Positions 34,580-41,998 of a DNA stretch of 64,000 nucleotides are shown here, piece by piece. Origin of the DNA: Roseateles oligotrophus (GTDB taxonomy: Bacteria; Pseudomonadota; Gammaproteobacteria; Burkholderiales; Burkholderiaceae_C); assembly GCF_014204525.1 (NCBI RefSeq), contig NZ_JACHLP010000002.1, positions 558,001-622,000 of the forward strand, given 5' to 3'. Position numbers and translations under genes: made by a program. The notes under the pieces are model-generated. The model saw only the letters and a list, made by a program, of their open reading frames with translations. It made no database searches and was not told the origin of the DNA. Position 1 is the first letter of the stretch, and each line of letters starts with the position of its first letter.

Positions 34580-36519
34580 CACGCAGCCTCCTCACGGCAG
34601 GCCAGGCCGGGTGGACGGTCCAGCTTGGCGTATTCGCCACGGGCGGCTTGCAGCAGCAGGGCTTGGTGGATGGGCTGACCCAGTTCGGCGGCGCGGAAGG
34701 CTGCGGCCAGCACCACATTGCGGATATGGCCACCGCTGAGGTCCAGCCGGGCCAGGGTGGCGATGTCGATCTCGCCCAGCGGCGCGTTAGCGGGGAACTG
34801 GCGCTGCCAGATCAGCGCCCGGGCGGCAGCGTCCGGGAAGGGGAAGTTGACGATGAAGGGGATGCGGCGCAGAAAAGCCCGGTCCAGCGCGCTCTTCATA
34901 TTGCTGGTGAGTATGGCCATGCCGCGGTAGGACTCGATGCGTTGCAGCAGATAGGCCACCTCCAGATTGGCGTGGCGGTCATGGCTGTCCTTGACCTCGC
35001 TGCGCTTGCCGAACAAGGCATCGGCCTCGTCGAACAAGAGCAGGGCGCCGCCGGCCTCGGCGGCGTCGAACAGCTGCTTGAGGTTTTTCTCGGTCTCGCC
35101 GATGTATTTGCTGACCATCAAGGCCAGGTCGATGCGGTAGAGGTCCAGGCCTAACTCATGGGCGATGGCTTCGGCGGCCAGGGTCTTGCCGGTGCCGGAG
35201 TCGCCCGCGAACAGGGCGCACAAGCCCTGGCCGCGCGAGCTGCCGGCCCCAAAGCCCCAGTCCTCAAACACGGTGCGGGCCTGGCGCAGCTGGCCGGCCA
35301 TATCGCGCAAGGCCTGCATCTGGGCGGGTGGCAGCACCAGGCCGGCAAAGCCCTGCTTGGTTTCGATTCGCGTGGCCAGCTGGGCCAGGCCGGCCAGGCG
35401 GGCGCGGGCGGCTTGGGCGGCGGCGGGCCAGACTTGGGCCGGGCGCTCGGCCGCTGGGGTCTGCTTGAGTTGGCGACTCAGCTCGACTATGGCATTAGGC
35501 GCCAGGCTGAACTGCCGCGCCGCGCGGCCCAGCTCGGCGCGCAGATCCGGGAGTTCGTCGCCACAGGCTCGCAAGGCGGCCTCGGCGGCGCGGCGGCAGG
35601 ACTCAGCCGTGGCTTGCAGCTGCAGCAGGCGATGCGGTGTGGCTTGCAACAGGCCGCTGGGCGGGGCGCCTAACAGCAAGGCCGAGCTGTGCAGATGCTC
35701 GATCAGCCGGGCCAGGCGGGGCTCGTTCTCGCCCGCCCGCAGCAGGGGCCAGAAGCCCGTCAGCAGCGCCTCCCGGTCCAGCAGGCGGGCACATCTCAGC
35801 AGCTCGGCGGGCCCTTCGGGCAGGGCTTGGGCGTTCAGCAGCAAGAGGCCGCGCGGGGCCAGGGCCTGGCGGCATGTGGCCAGCAAGGCCTCCTCATGGC
35901 CGACGGGGGCTTGCAAGCAGATCAGCTGGGGGCCGCTTCTTTCCTGGCTGGCTTCGCGCAGGGCTTGTTGCAGCTCGGGCAGGGGCGCGGGGGCAGTGGC
36001 AGGGGCGGCGAGGACGCTGACGATGCCGTCCAGCAGGGTCTCGCGGGCTTTGACGCCGGCGATGTGATGCAGCAAGCGCTCGGGCATTTGCAGGGGCGAG
36101 TCGAGCAAAGCGCTGCCGGCCTCGATCAGCAGCCTGTTGCGCAAAGGCGCTTGGTTGGAGAGCGCGTCCCAATGCGGCTCGGGCAAGACGCTCATGGCCT
36201 GGCTGAAGCAGAGTGCTGTGGACGGCGGGAACAGCCGGCCCAGCAGCGTGCGCAAGCGCTGGTCCAAGTGCACACCGGCCAGCAGCAGCAGGAGCTGGGT
36301 TTCAAAGCCTGAGAGGCCGAAGCGCTGGCTGATGTTCAGCAAGGCCGGGCAAAAGCCGGCGGTGGCGGGGGGCAGCGGCTCGGCCGGTGGGTTGCGCCAG
36401 TCGGCGCCTGCCGTCAGCGCTTGCTCCAGGCGTTCTCGCAGCTGGGCCAAGGCCTGGGTGAGCCAGGCCTGGTTGAGCGTGGCCCAGTCGGCGTTGGTGA
36501 AGGCTTGCGGCGCATTCAT
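34579..36519 (-). CDS. eCIS AAA+ ATPase (Afp15-type)
   Basis: 646 aa. The C-terminal ~220 residues are an AAA+ domain: Walker A GDSGTGKT (about 439-446, Lys 445), Walker B LLFDEAD, and the sensor region ILTSNMKSALDRAFLRR. The N-terminal ~400 residues are helical and of the type seen in CIS/phage-tail ATPases rather than ClpV. The ATPase of eCIS is needed for assembly and possibly cargo loading. Its stop overlaps the small downstream gene, and its start overlaps the cap protein gene (ATGA). Confidence 0.9.
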   Translation of the reverse strand: MNAPQAFTNADWATLNQAWLTQALAQLRERLEQALTAGADWRNPPAEPLPPATAGFCPALLNISQRFGLSGFETQLLLLLAGVHLDQRLRTLLGRLFPPSTALCFSQAMSVLPEPHWDALSNQAPLRNRLLIEAGSALLDSPLQMPERLLHHIAGVKARETLLDGIVSVLAAPATAPAPLPELQQALREASQERSGPQLICLQAPVGHEEALLATCRQALAPRGLLLLNAQALPEGPAELLRCARLLDREALLTGFWPLLRAGENEPRLARLIEHLHSSALLLGAPPSGLLQATPHRLLQLQATAESCRRAAEAALRACGDELPDLRAELGRAARQFSLAPNAIVELSRQLKQTPAAERPAQVWPAAAQAARARLAGLAQLATRIETKQGFAGLVLPPAQMQALRDMAGQLRQARTVFEDWGFGAGSSRGQGLCALFAGDSGTGKTLAAEAIAHELGLDLYRIDLALMVSKYIGETEKNLKQLFDAAEAGGALLLFDEADALFGKRSEVKDSHDRHANLEVAYLLQRIESYRGMAILTSNMKSALDRAFLRRIPFIVNFPFPDAAARALIWQRQFPANAPLGEIDIATLARLDLSGGHIRNVVLAAAFRAAELGQPIHQALLLQAARGEYAKLDRPPGLACREEAA

Positions 36520-37865
36520 GGCGGCACCACCAGCTGCTGTGTCGGGTCATAAACCGGCGCCGGGCCGCTGAGGTCCAGCAAGAGGCTGTCTACCCCGTCC
36601 ACCCGCAGGCGCAGGCGCTGAGGCCCAGCGACCAGCGAGTCAGGGAATTCGAACTGCAGCGGCGCGCTGGCGTTGGTGCGCGGCAGGGCCGTGGCTTCCA
36701 TATCGCCCAGCATCAGCTGGGCGCTTTGCTGCGGCAGCACCTGGGGCCGGCAGTGCAGGGCGACCGTGACGCGGGCAGGCGCGCCGCCCCGGGCAAGGCT
36801 GGCGGCGGGCAGGCCCAGGCCGGCGTCGGCCGTGATGACGGCGTCGGGCGCCAGCAGCAGGGCCAGGCTATTGGTCTCGCGCGGCAGGGGCTCGCCCGTG
36901 GGCGTGAAGCGCAGGCGCAGGCTCCACAGGCCGGGGGCGTAGCGGCTTTGGTCGGCCAGCAAACCGGGCAAGGTGAACGTTAGCTCGGTGCCGGCCGCGT
37001 TGATGGCGCTGGGCGTCAGCAGTACCGGGACGGGCTTGAGGCGGTGAGTCAGCAGCAGCTGGTGGCCGCTGCCGGCCAGGCGTGCGCCTTGCAGCGTCAG
37101 CGTGTCGCCCAGGCGGGCGTTGGCTTGGGCCTTGGGCTGCAGCAGCTGCAGCAAGGTGGGCATGGCCGGCAGCATATCGGCGTGGACGAGCACGCCACGG
37201 TCGCGCCCGGTTCCCGGATCAATGGGGCCGCGCGAGAGCACGGGCAGGGCGCGTCGGCCGGGCTTGCTGCCCTCGATCAGCACGACCGAGATCAGATAGG
37301 CGGCCGAGGGGCGGTAATGGCATTGCAGGGCGGACCAGAGCTTGCTGGTGTCGTCCAGATTCGTCACGGCGGGGGTGATCTTGATCAGCTCCACCTGCTC
37401 GGCCAGGTCAGAGGCGGCGAGGGCCTGGAAGGCGGGCGGCAGCAGGGCGGTGTTGACGGGGTTGGACTGCAGGGCGCGGCGGATGGCGGCGCGGTCCAGC
37501 ACGGCGCGTTCGTGCAGCAGGTGCATGGCATAACCGAGCAAGATCTCGGCATGGAAATCGGCCTGGGCGTAGGCGGTGATCACATAGTGCAGGTCCAGGG
37601 CCAGCGGGGCATTGCTGAGGCGCTCGCCGCTGACGCTGCTGCGGCTGGGCAGGCCGTTGTTGCGCCAGGCGGCGTTGTGGCTGAGCTGGTGCAAAAAGAT
37701 ATTCAGCTGGGGGCTGGCCTGGGGGTCTTGCAGATTGATGGTGTCGGGTGCCACGGCCGTGACCTTGACCACATTGCCCACGGCCGCGCCGGCCTCGATC
37801 AAGCCGTTGTCCAGCAGATTGCGCAACACGGCGCTGACGGCGGCCACGGCCAGGGGCGAACTCAT
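36516..37865 (-). CDS. DUF4255 (Pvc16-type) cap/terminator protein
   Basis: 449 aa. The N-terminal ~190 residues (VAAVSAVLRNLLDNGLI, then LNIFLHQLSHNAAWRNNGLP, then LALDLHYVITAYAQ) are the DUF4255/Pvc16_N family that caps the distal sheath end in Afp/PVC. The C-terminal ~240 residues add an Ig-like beta-sandwich region (LLQPKAQANARLGDTLTLQG, and later LALLLAPDAVITA), larger than Afp16. It overlaps both neighbours by ATGA. Confidence 0.9.
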   Translation of the reverse strand: MSSPLAVAAVSAVLRNLLDNGLIEAGAAVGNVVKVTAVAPDTINLQDPQASPQLNIFLHQLSHNAAWRNNGLPSRSSVSGERLSNAPLALDLHYVITAYAQADFHAEILLGYAMHLLHERAVLDRAAIRRALQSNPVNTALLPPAFQALAASDLAEQVELIKITPAVTNLDDTSKLWSALQCHYRPSAAYLISVVLIEGSKPGRRALPVLSRGPIDPGTGRDRGVLVHADMLPAMPTLLQLLQPKAQANARLGDTLTLQGARLAGSGHQLLLTHRLKPVPVLLTPSAINAAGTELTFTLPGLLADQSRYAPGLWSLRLRFTPTGEPLPRETNSLALLLAPDAVITADAGLGLPAASLARGGAPARVTVALHCRPQVLPQQSAQLMLGDMEATALPRTNASAPLQFEFPDSLVAGPQRLRLRVDGVDSLLLDLSGPAPVYDPTQQLVVPP

Positions 37866-38560
37866 GACCGGCCTCCCGCGCTTTTGCGCTGGCGCAGATA
37901 GTCGGCCAGGGAGAGGGTGCCGCCGGGGCTGGGCCGGCTGGCTGGTGGGGGCGGCGGGGTGGCCTGGGGCTGGGCGGGCTGGAGCTGGATGTCGATGCGA
38001 CCGATGTGCAGTTGCAAGCTGAGAGGCGGCGGGCTGTGGTGCTGGCGGCGTGTGGGCGGCAGGGCTGTAGCGGGCCGCAGCGCGGTGTTGGGGGGGCGCA
38101 GTTGCGGGGTGACTGAGGGGGCTTGTTTGGCGATGGGCTCGAGGGCGAGGCTGGGGTGGCTGGAGGGCTCGGCCATGATGGCTATGCCTGACTGGGACAG
38201 CGGCTGTTCAGCTGGCTTGCGGACGATGGCGGGCAGGGCGGGTGTAGGCGGCGTGGGGCTATTGCGGGCTTGAACAAGGGCCTGGGCTGCTGATTCGACG
38301 ACCGCAGGGTGCCGCTCAGTCTGGGGGCTAGGCTTAGATGCAACGGGCGCTTGGGGCTTGCTGACAGGGCGCGGGCTGGCCTGGGGCGGAAGACGTATCT
38401 CAGGCAAGGACTCAAGCCCTTCCTCTGCCGCCACAGGCGCCGTCCAGGTCTGGGTGTAGCGGCTTTGCAGCCGGGGCCGCAGGGCCGCAGCGCCGCAGGC
38501 CGGGGCCAGGGCTTGCAGCCAGGCCAGCGCGGGCAGGGTTTGCAGCGCCGGCTTGTTCAT
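37862..38560 (-). CDS. Proline-rich eCIS-operon protein, unrecognised
   Basis: 232 aa from the ATG at 38560 (longer frames overlap the upstream gene). It begins with a short hydrophobic-aromatic segment (LPALAWLQALAPACGAAAL), followed by ~170 residues dominated by Pro, Ala, Ser and Gln, likely disordered. A short ordered stretch (LSLQLHIGRIDIQLQP, about 180-195) lies before the Pro run, and the C-terminus ends LSLADYLRQRK. It could act as a ruler, an anchor or a linker, but no function can be assigned. ATGA overlaps join it to both neighbours. Confidence 0.55.
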   Translation of the reverse strand: MNKPALQTLPALAWLQALAPACGAAALRPRLQSRYTQTWTAPVAAEEGLESLPEIRLPPQASPRPVSKPQAPVASKPSPQTERHPAVVESAAQALVQARNSPTPPTPALPAIVRKPAEQPLSQSGIAIMAEPSSHPSLALEPIAKQAPSVTPQLRPPNTALRPATALPPTRRQHHSPPPLSLQLHIGRIDIQLQPAQPQATPPPPPASRPSPGGTLSLADYLRQRKSAGGRS

Positions 38561-39288
38561 GCCAGCACCCCGCTGCTCAGCTGCAGATAGTGGCCGCGCC
38601 GCTGCGGGCTCATGGCCAGGATGTGTTCTTCGCTCCAGCCATAGGCCTGGGCCAGGGCCGCCACCTCGGCCAGCAGGCGCTCGGCCTCGGCGCGCAACTC
38701 CTGCCACAGCAGGGCGGCCGGGGCCAGCGGGGCCGACCAGGGGCGGGCGCAGTCGGGGCATTGCAGGGCCAGGCTGAGCTGGGCGGCGGGATCCAGCTGC
38801 TCCAGGCGCTGGGCCAGGGCCGTGCTCAGCGCCTCGGGCATGGGGCTGTCGTCGGGCGCTTGATAGTCCAGGATGCAGCGCTGCAGGAGCAAACGCGAAA
38901 ATTCGGCGGCGTCTTGCTTGGCGCTGGCGCGCACATCGTCAATGCAGGGGCGGCGGAATTGCAGGCGGTAACTGTCTACTTCCAGACACTGTGGAATATC
39001 CGGCTCTGGCTCGCCCAGCTGGGCCAGCAAGGCGGGGCAGTCCAGCTCAAATTCCAGCTCACTGGCGCAATGCGGGCAATCGGCCTGCAGGGCGATGTGG
39101 GGGCCCAGCAAGCGGGTGCGCAGGGCCAGCAGCGCCTTGTTGCGCTCGCCCAGGCCCTGGGGCAGATCCAGGTTTGCGTCTTGGCCAAAAGCCAGCAGCA
39201 AATCCTCCCGCCTCTCGGCCGATGCGCGGCCGGCCTGCTCCCAAAGATCGAGCAGGCGTGCGCCGAGCAGGGCGGAGTTGTCGAGCAT
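38557..39288 (-). CDS. T4-baseplate-hub-chaperone-like protein with paired CxxC motifs
   Basis: 243 aa. Two separated CxxC motifs (CPHC near residue 70 and CPDC near 183) may bind zinc. The N-terminus (RREDLLLAFGQDANLDLPQGLGERNKALLALRTRLLG in part) and the C-terminal helix (EVAALAQAYGWSEEHILAMSPQRRGHYL) match what I recall of the T4 gp26/gp51-like baseplate hub assembly family common in such operons. It probably assists hub assembly. It starts 6 bp after the tube stop. Confidence 0.65.
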   Translation of the reverse strand: MLDNSALLGARLLDLWEQAGRASAERREDLLLAFGQDANLDLPQGLGERNKALLALRTRLLGPHIALQADCPHCASELEFELDCPALLAQLGEPEPDIPQCLEVDSYRLQFRRPCIDDVRASAKQDAAEFSRLLLQRCILDYQAPDDSPMPEALSTALAQRLEQLDPAAQLSLALQCPDCARPWSAPLAPAALLWQELRAEAERLLAEVAALAQAYGWSEEHILAMSPQRRGHYLQLSSGVLA

Positions 39289-39294
39289 GATGGA

Positions 39295-39819
39295 TCAAGC
39301 CGGCTCGGTGAAGCTGGGCTCGCTGGGTTCGCCCACCTCGACGTCGCGCTCCCAGCCCTCGTGCTCCAGCTTGATGCTCTGGATGGCGACGGCGTTGGCA
39401 TTGGCGTCCAGATCGGGCAGGGCCTGAAATTCGGACACCCAGGCGCGGAAGACCTTGTAGGCCAGCACCAGCTGGCCGGTCTCGTTATAGACCTCGATGA
39501 TCAGGTCTTTGCGGAAGTCTTTCAGCGAGACCTCGGCGCCCAGGCCGGCGCCGAAGTTCCAGACCTTGTTGGCCCATTGCTCGAACTCTTTGTCATGTGT
39601 GACGCCGCGCTCCAGCGTGATGGCCTCGAACTTGCTGCGGCCCGGTGATTTGCGGCCGGTGGAGGGGTCGCCGCCCTCGCGGTGCTCCACCACCTCGGTG
39701 CTGCGCTTGAGGGCCGAGACCTTGCTGATGCCGGCCACAAAGCGGCCGTCCCACTTGACCCGGAACTTGAAGTTCTTGTAGGGGTCGAAGCGCTGCGGGT
39801 TGACGGAAAACTGGGCCAT
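39295..39819 (-). CDS. Inner tube protein (T4 gp19/Hcp-like; Afp1/5-type)
   Basis: 174 aa, typical of the tail tube family. It begins with a short SD-preceded ATG (TGGAGA upstream); FDPYKNFKFRVKWDGRFVAGISKVSALKRSTEVVEHREGGD in part (NFKFRVKWDG..AGISKVSAL..STEVVEHREGG) is the conserved T4 gp19 pattern. The middle has ITLERGVTHDKEFEQW and the C-terminus a YKVFRAWVSEFQALPDL motif. It polymerises into hexameric rings inside the sheath. Only one tube gene is present. Confidence 0.94.
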   Translation of the reverse strand: MAQFSVNPQRFDPYKNFKFRVKWDGRFVAGISKVSALKRSTEVVEHREGGDPSTGRKSPGRSKFEAITLERGVTHDKEFEQWANKVWNFGAGLGAEVSLKDFRKDLIIEVYNETGQLVLAYKVFRAWVSEFQALPDLDANANAVAIQSIKLEHEGWERDVEVGEPSEPSFTEPA

Positions 39820-39841
39820 GAGAGTCTCCAGAAATAATGGG

Positions 39842-41323
39842 TCAGGTCGCCAGATCGCCAGCTATCTGCTGCAGCTTGAGCACCACGAACTCGGCCGGCC
39901 GCAGCGGCGCAAAGCCGACGATGATGTTGACGATGCCTTGGTTGATGTCCGCTTGCGAGGTCGTCTCGCCATCGCATTTGACGAAGTAGGCTTCGCGTGG
40001 CGACTTGCCCTGGAAGGCGCCTTGGCGGAACAGGCTTTGCATGAAGGCGCCGATGTTCAGCCGGATCTGCGCCCAGAGCGGTTCGTCGTTAGGCTCGAAC
40101 ACCACCCACTGCGTGCCACGGTAAAGACTCTCCTCGATGAAGAGGGCCATGCGGCGCACGGGCGTGTACTTCCATTCGGAGCCGCGGTCGTTCTGCCCAT
40201 GCATGGTGCGGCCGCCCCAGACCACATTGCCGTAGATGGGCAGGGTGCGCAGGCAGTTGATGCCCAGCAGATTGAGCGGGCCGTTCTCGGCATCGCTGAG
40301 CGTGGTGGCCAGACCGGTGGCGCCGTTCAGCGAGGCGTCCGAGCCGGCGGGCGCCTTCCACACGCCGCGCGCGCTGTCGGTGCGGGCAAACACGCCGGCC
40401 ACAAAGCCGCTGGGCGGGAAGCTGGCCAGGGCCATGTCTTGCAAGGGGTCGGGCGCCTTGACCCAGGGGAAGAAGATGGCCGAGTAAGAGGCATCCACCC
40501 CGGTCAGCGTGGCGGCGAGGCCTGCCCCAAGGCTGGTGGTGCTGGCGTTGGCGGGGGTGTCGGCAATCAGGAAGGCGCGGCGGTTCTTGCAATGGGTTTG
40601 CAGGGCGCCCAGTGTGGCGCCATCGGTCTCGCCGGGCACGACCAGCAGGTTGAAGAGGTCGATGCGGTCCGTCACCGAGCCCTGGCCGAACTGGGCCAGC
40701 AAGGCGGTCTGGAAGCCGGCCGTGCCGGGCGTTAGCACCGTGCCATCGGCGCCGGTGGCGAGGTTGTTGACGCCGGCCGCCGGCGGTGTGTTGGTGCCGA
40801 CGGTGACGCGCACAAAGGCCGATCGGTCGTTGATGACGCTGGGGGCGAAGCGCGGGTCGGCGCTGTTCATGGAGAGGTTCTCGAAGCTCTCCAGCACGGC
40901 GTTGCTGTGGTTGCGATCCAGCACATCGAGCTTGAAGCGGGCGGCGTCGGGTGCGGGGCGCAGGGTGATCTGGGCGGCCAGGCCGTCGCCCCACAGGCCG
41001 GGCGAGCTGGCATCAATCGTCAGCTGGCCCGTCACCACGCGCGAGGCCGCAGCCCCCGCGCCCAGCAGGCGCAGCACATAGGCGTCGCCGCCGCCGTTGT
41101 CGAAGAATTGCTTGACGCCATAGCTCAGCGGCGAGCGCCGGTCCAGCGGGCCGAAGCTGCGTTGGTAGTCGGAGAAATTGTGGATGCGCACGGCGCGGTC
41201 GCCGGGGCCGCGCGCGGCCCAGCCGACGAAGAGGGCGATGGAGGTGGGCACGCTGGCGATGCTGCGCACGCCACTGGCCACTTCTTCGATGTAGACGCCG
41301 GGGTAACTCAGTGCTTGAGGCAT
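39842..41323 (-). CDS. Contractile sheath protein (phage tail sheath family)
   Basis: 493 aa from the ATG at 41323, preceded by an AAAGGA ribosome binding site; an in-frame start at 41491 would overlap the upstream gene. N-terminus PQALSYPGVYIEEVASGVR and SIALFVGWAARGPGD are sheath hallmarks. The C-terminus (EPLWAQIRLNIGAFMQSLFRQGAF and YFVKCDGETT) and the final GFAPLRPAEFVVLKLQQ are the conserved domain that bears the contractile contacts. It is the only sheath gene, whereas Afp/PVC have several. Confidence 0.96.
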   Translation of the reverse strand: MPQALSYPGVYIEEVASGVRSIASVPTSIALFVGWAARGPGDRAVRIHNFSDYQRSFGPLDRRSPLSYGVKQFFDNGGGDAYVLRLLGAGAAASRVVTGQLTIDASSPGLWGDGLAAQITLRPAPDAARFKLDVLDRNHSNAVLESFENLSMNSADPRFAPSVINDRSAFVRVTVGTNTPPAAGVNNLATGADGTVLTPGTAGFQTALLAQFGQGSVTDRIDLFNLLVVPGETDGATLGALQTHCKNRRAFLIADTPANASTTSLGAGLAATLTGVDASYSAIFFPWVKAPDPLQDMALASFPPSGFVAGVFARTDSARGVWKAPAGSDASLNGATGLATTLSDAENGPLNLLGINCLRTLPIYGNVVWGGRTMHGQNDRGSEWKYTPVRRMALFIEESLYRGTQWVVFEPNDEPLWAQIRLNIGAFMQSLFRQGAFQGKSPREAYFVKCDGETTSQADINQGIVNIIVGFAPLRPAEFVVLKLQQIAGDLAT

Positions 41324-41589
41324 GGCTTGGGTCCTTTGTCGGGCGCGGGTAAGTGCCTGGGGTGTTCGGCGTGGAAGGTCAGCTGGCCGTCCGGCCCGCT
41401 GCGTGCTTGCATCTCGCCCCGCTCCACCAGCAGTTGCAGGGCCGCGGCCACCTCGTCCTGGGCTTCGATCAGGCGTTGCTGCGGGATCCACCAGGCGCAG
41501 ATGCCGTCCAGGGTGTCGCAGGCATCGGGCCGCGTGCCGATGTAGCGGCTGATGGTGTCTGCCAATGCCTCAAGCCTGTTGTTGGCCAT
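41308..41589 (-). CDS. Small first protein of the eCIS operon, winged-helix-like
   Basis: 93 aa, first gene after the promoter. Residues 15-75 (GTRPDACDTLDGICAWWIPQQ, then AALQLLVERGEMQARSGPDGQLTF) look like a winged-helix arrangement: helix pair, turn, and a beta wing with RSGPDGQL. Its stop overlaps the sheath start by 16 bp. It may regulate the operon or be a structural adaptor. I know no function, and the fold call is by eye. Confidence 0.55.
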   Translation of the reverse strand: MANNRLEALADTISRYIGTRPDACDTLDGICAWWIPQQRLIEAQDEVAAALQLLVERGEMQARSGPDGQLTFHAEHPRHLPAPDKGPKPCLKH

Positions 41590-41628
41590 GGTGTGCTGGG
41601 GGTGGTGGATGCGTCACCCGCCGGCTGA

Positions 41629-41644
41629 TGCGAGAAACGTGCCA
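41629..41644 (-). promoter_or_regulatory. Sigma-54 (RpoN) promoter of the eCIS operon
   Basis: On the minus strand the sequence reads TGGCACGTTTCTCGCA. It matches consensus TGGCAC-N5-TTGCA at all positions except T-to-C in the -12 element (TCGCA). The GG and GC dinucleotides are 10 bp apart, the required spacing. The predicted start site is near 41618, 29 bp upstream of the first gene ATG (41589). The divergent sigma-54 activator gene makes this far more credible than an isolated match. Confidence 0.82.
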
Positions 41645-41677
41645 AGCCCTTGCCCTGGGGCGGGGCCGGAGTCGCCG

Positions 41678-41754
41678 TGTGCCTGGGCGCACAGGCTTGT
41701 CGAGGCGCTTGTCTCTGACCTGGCCGCTGTGCACAAAGCGACACAGCTGTGTCG
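41678..41754. promoter_or_regulatory. Palindromes in the eCIS upstream region (candidate activator sites)
   Basis: Three inverted repeats lie upstream of the promoter: TGTGC-N6-GCACA (41678-41693), TGTGCACA (41728-41735) and the perfect 16-bp CGACACAGCTGTGTCG (41739-41754). The last lies about 120-135 bp upstream of the predicted start site, the usual distance for a sigma-54 activator site. Confidence 0.5.
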
Positions 41755-41851
41755 ACGCCGACATGGGTTTTGCCCCTACCCTTGGGGATAAGCAAAGCGG
41801 GGGCTTGGGTTAGGCTAGCGGCGCCAAGGATTGGATCTTTTTTGGTTGTCG

Positions 41852-41963
41852 GAGCGGCTAACAAAACTCTCCTGGCCGCGTTGCCTTGCCTTGCCGTACG
41901 GTTTGTACTGTCTGCGGCAAGGCGCCTTGCCAGGACCGCTTCGCTGAGTTTTGTTAGCCGCTC
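41852..41963. repeat. 112-bp inverted repeat element before the sigma-54 activator gene
   Basis: GAGCGGCTAACAAAACT (41852-41868) is exactly inverted as AGTTTTGTTAGCCGCTC (41947-41963). Inside, GCCTTGCC and GGCAAGGC also form an inverted pair. The element ends 35 bp before the activator start codon. It may be a MITE-like insertion, or a stem-loop in the leader of the activator mRNA. No clear target duplication was seen. Confidence 0.6.
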
Positions 41964-41998
41964 TTGATCCGGGGCGGAAGTCGGTAAAGGTGAGGTCG

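Noticed and set aside
18668-41589. Prophage or T6SS reading of the tail-like operon
   Set aside because: No capsid, portal, terminase, lysis or integrase genes, and no TssJ/K/L/M-type or ClpV genes; DUF4255 and the Afp15-type ATPase favour an eCIS.
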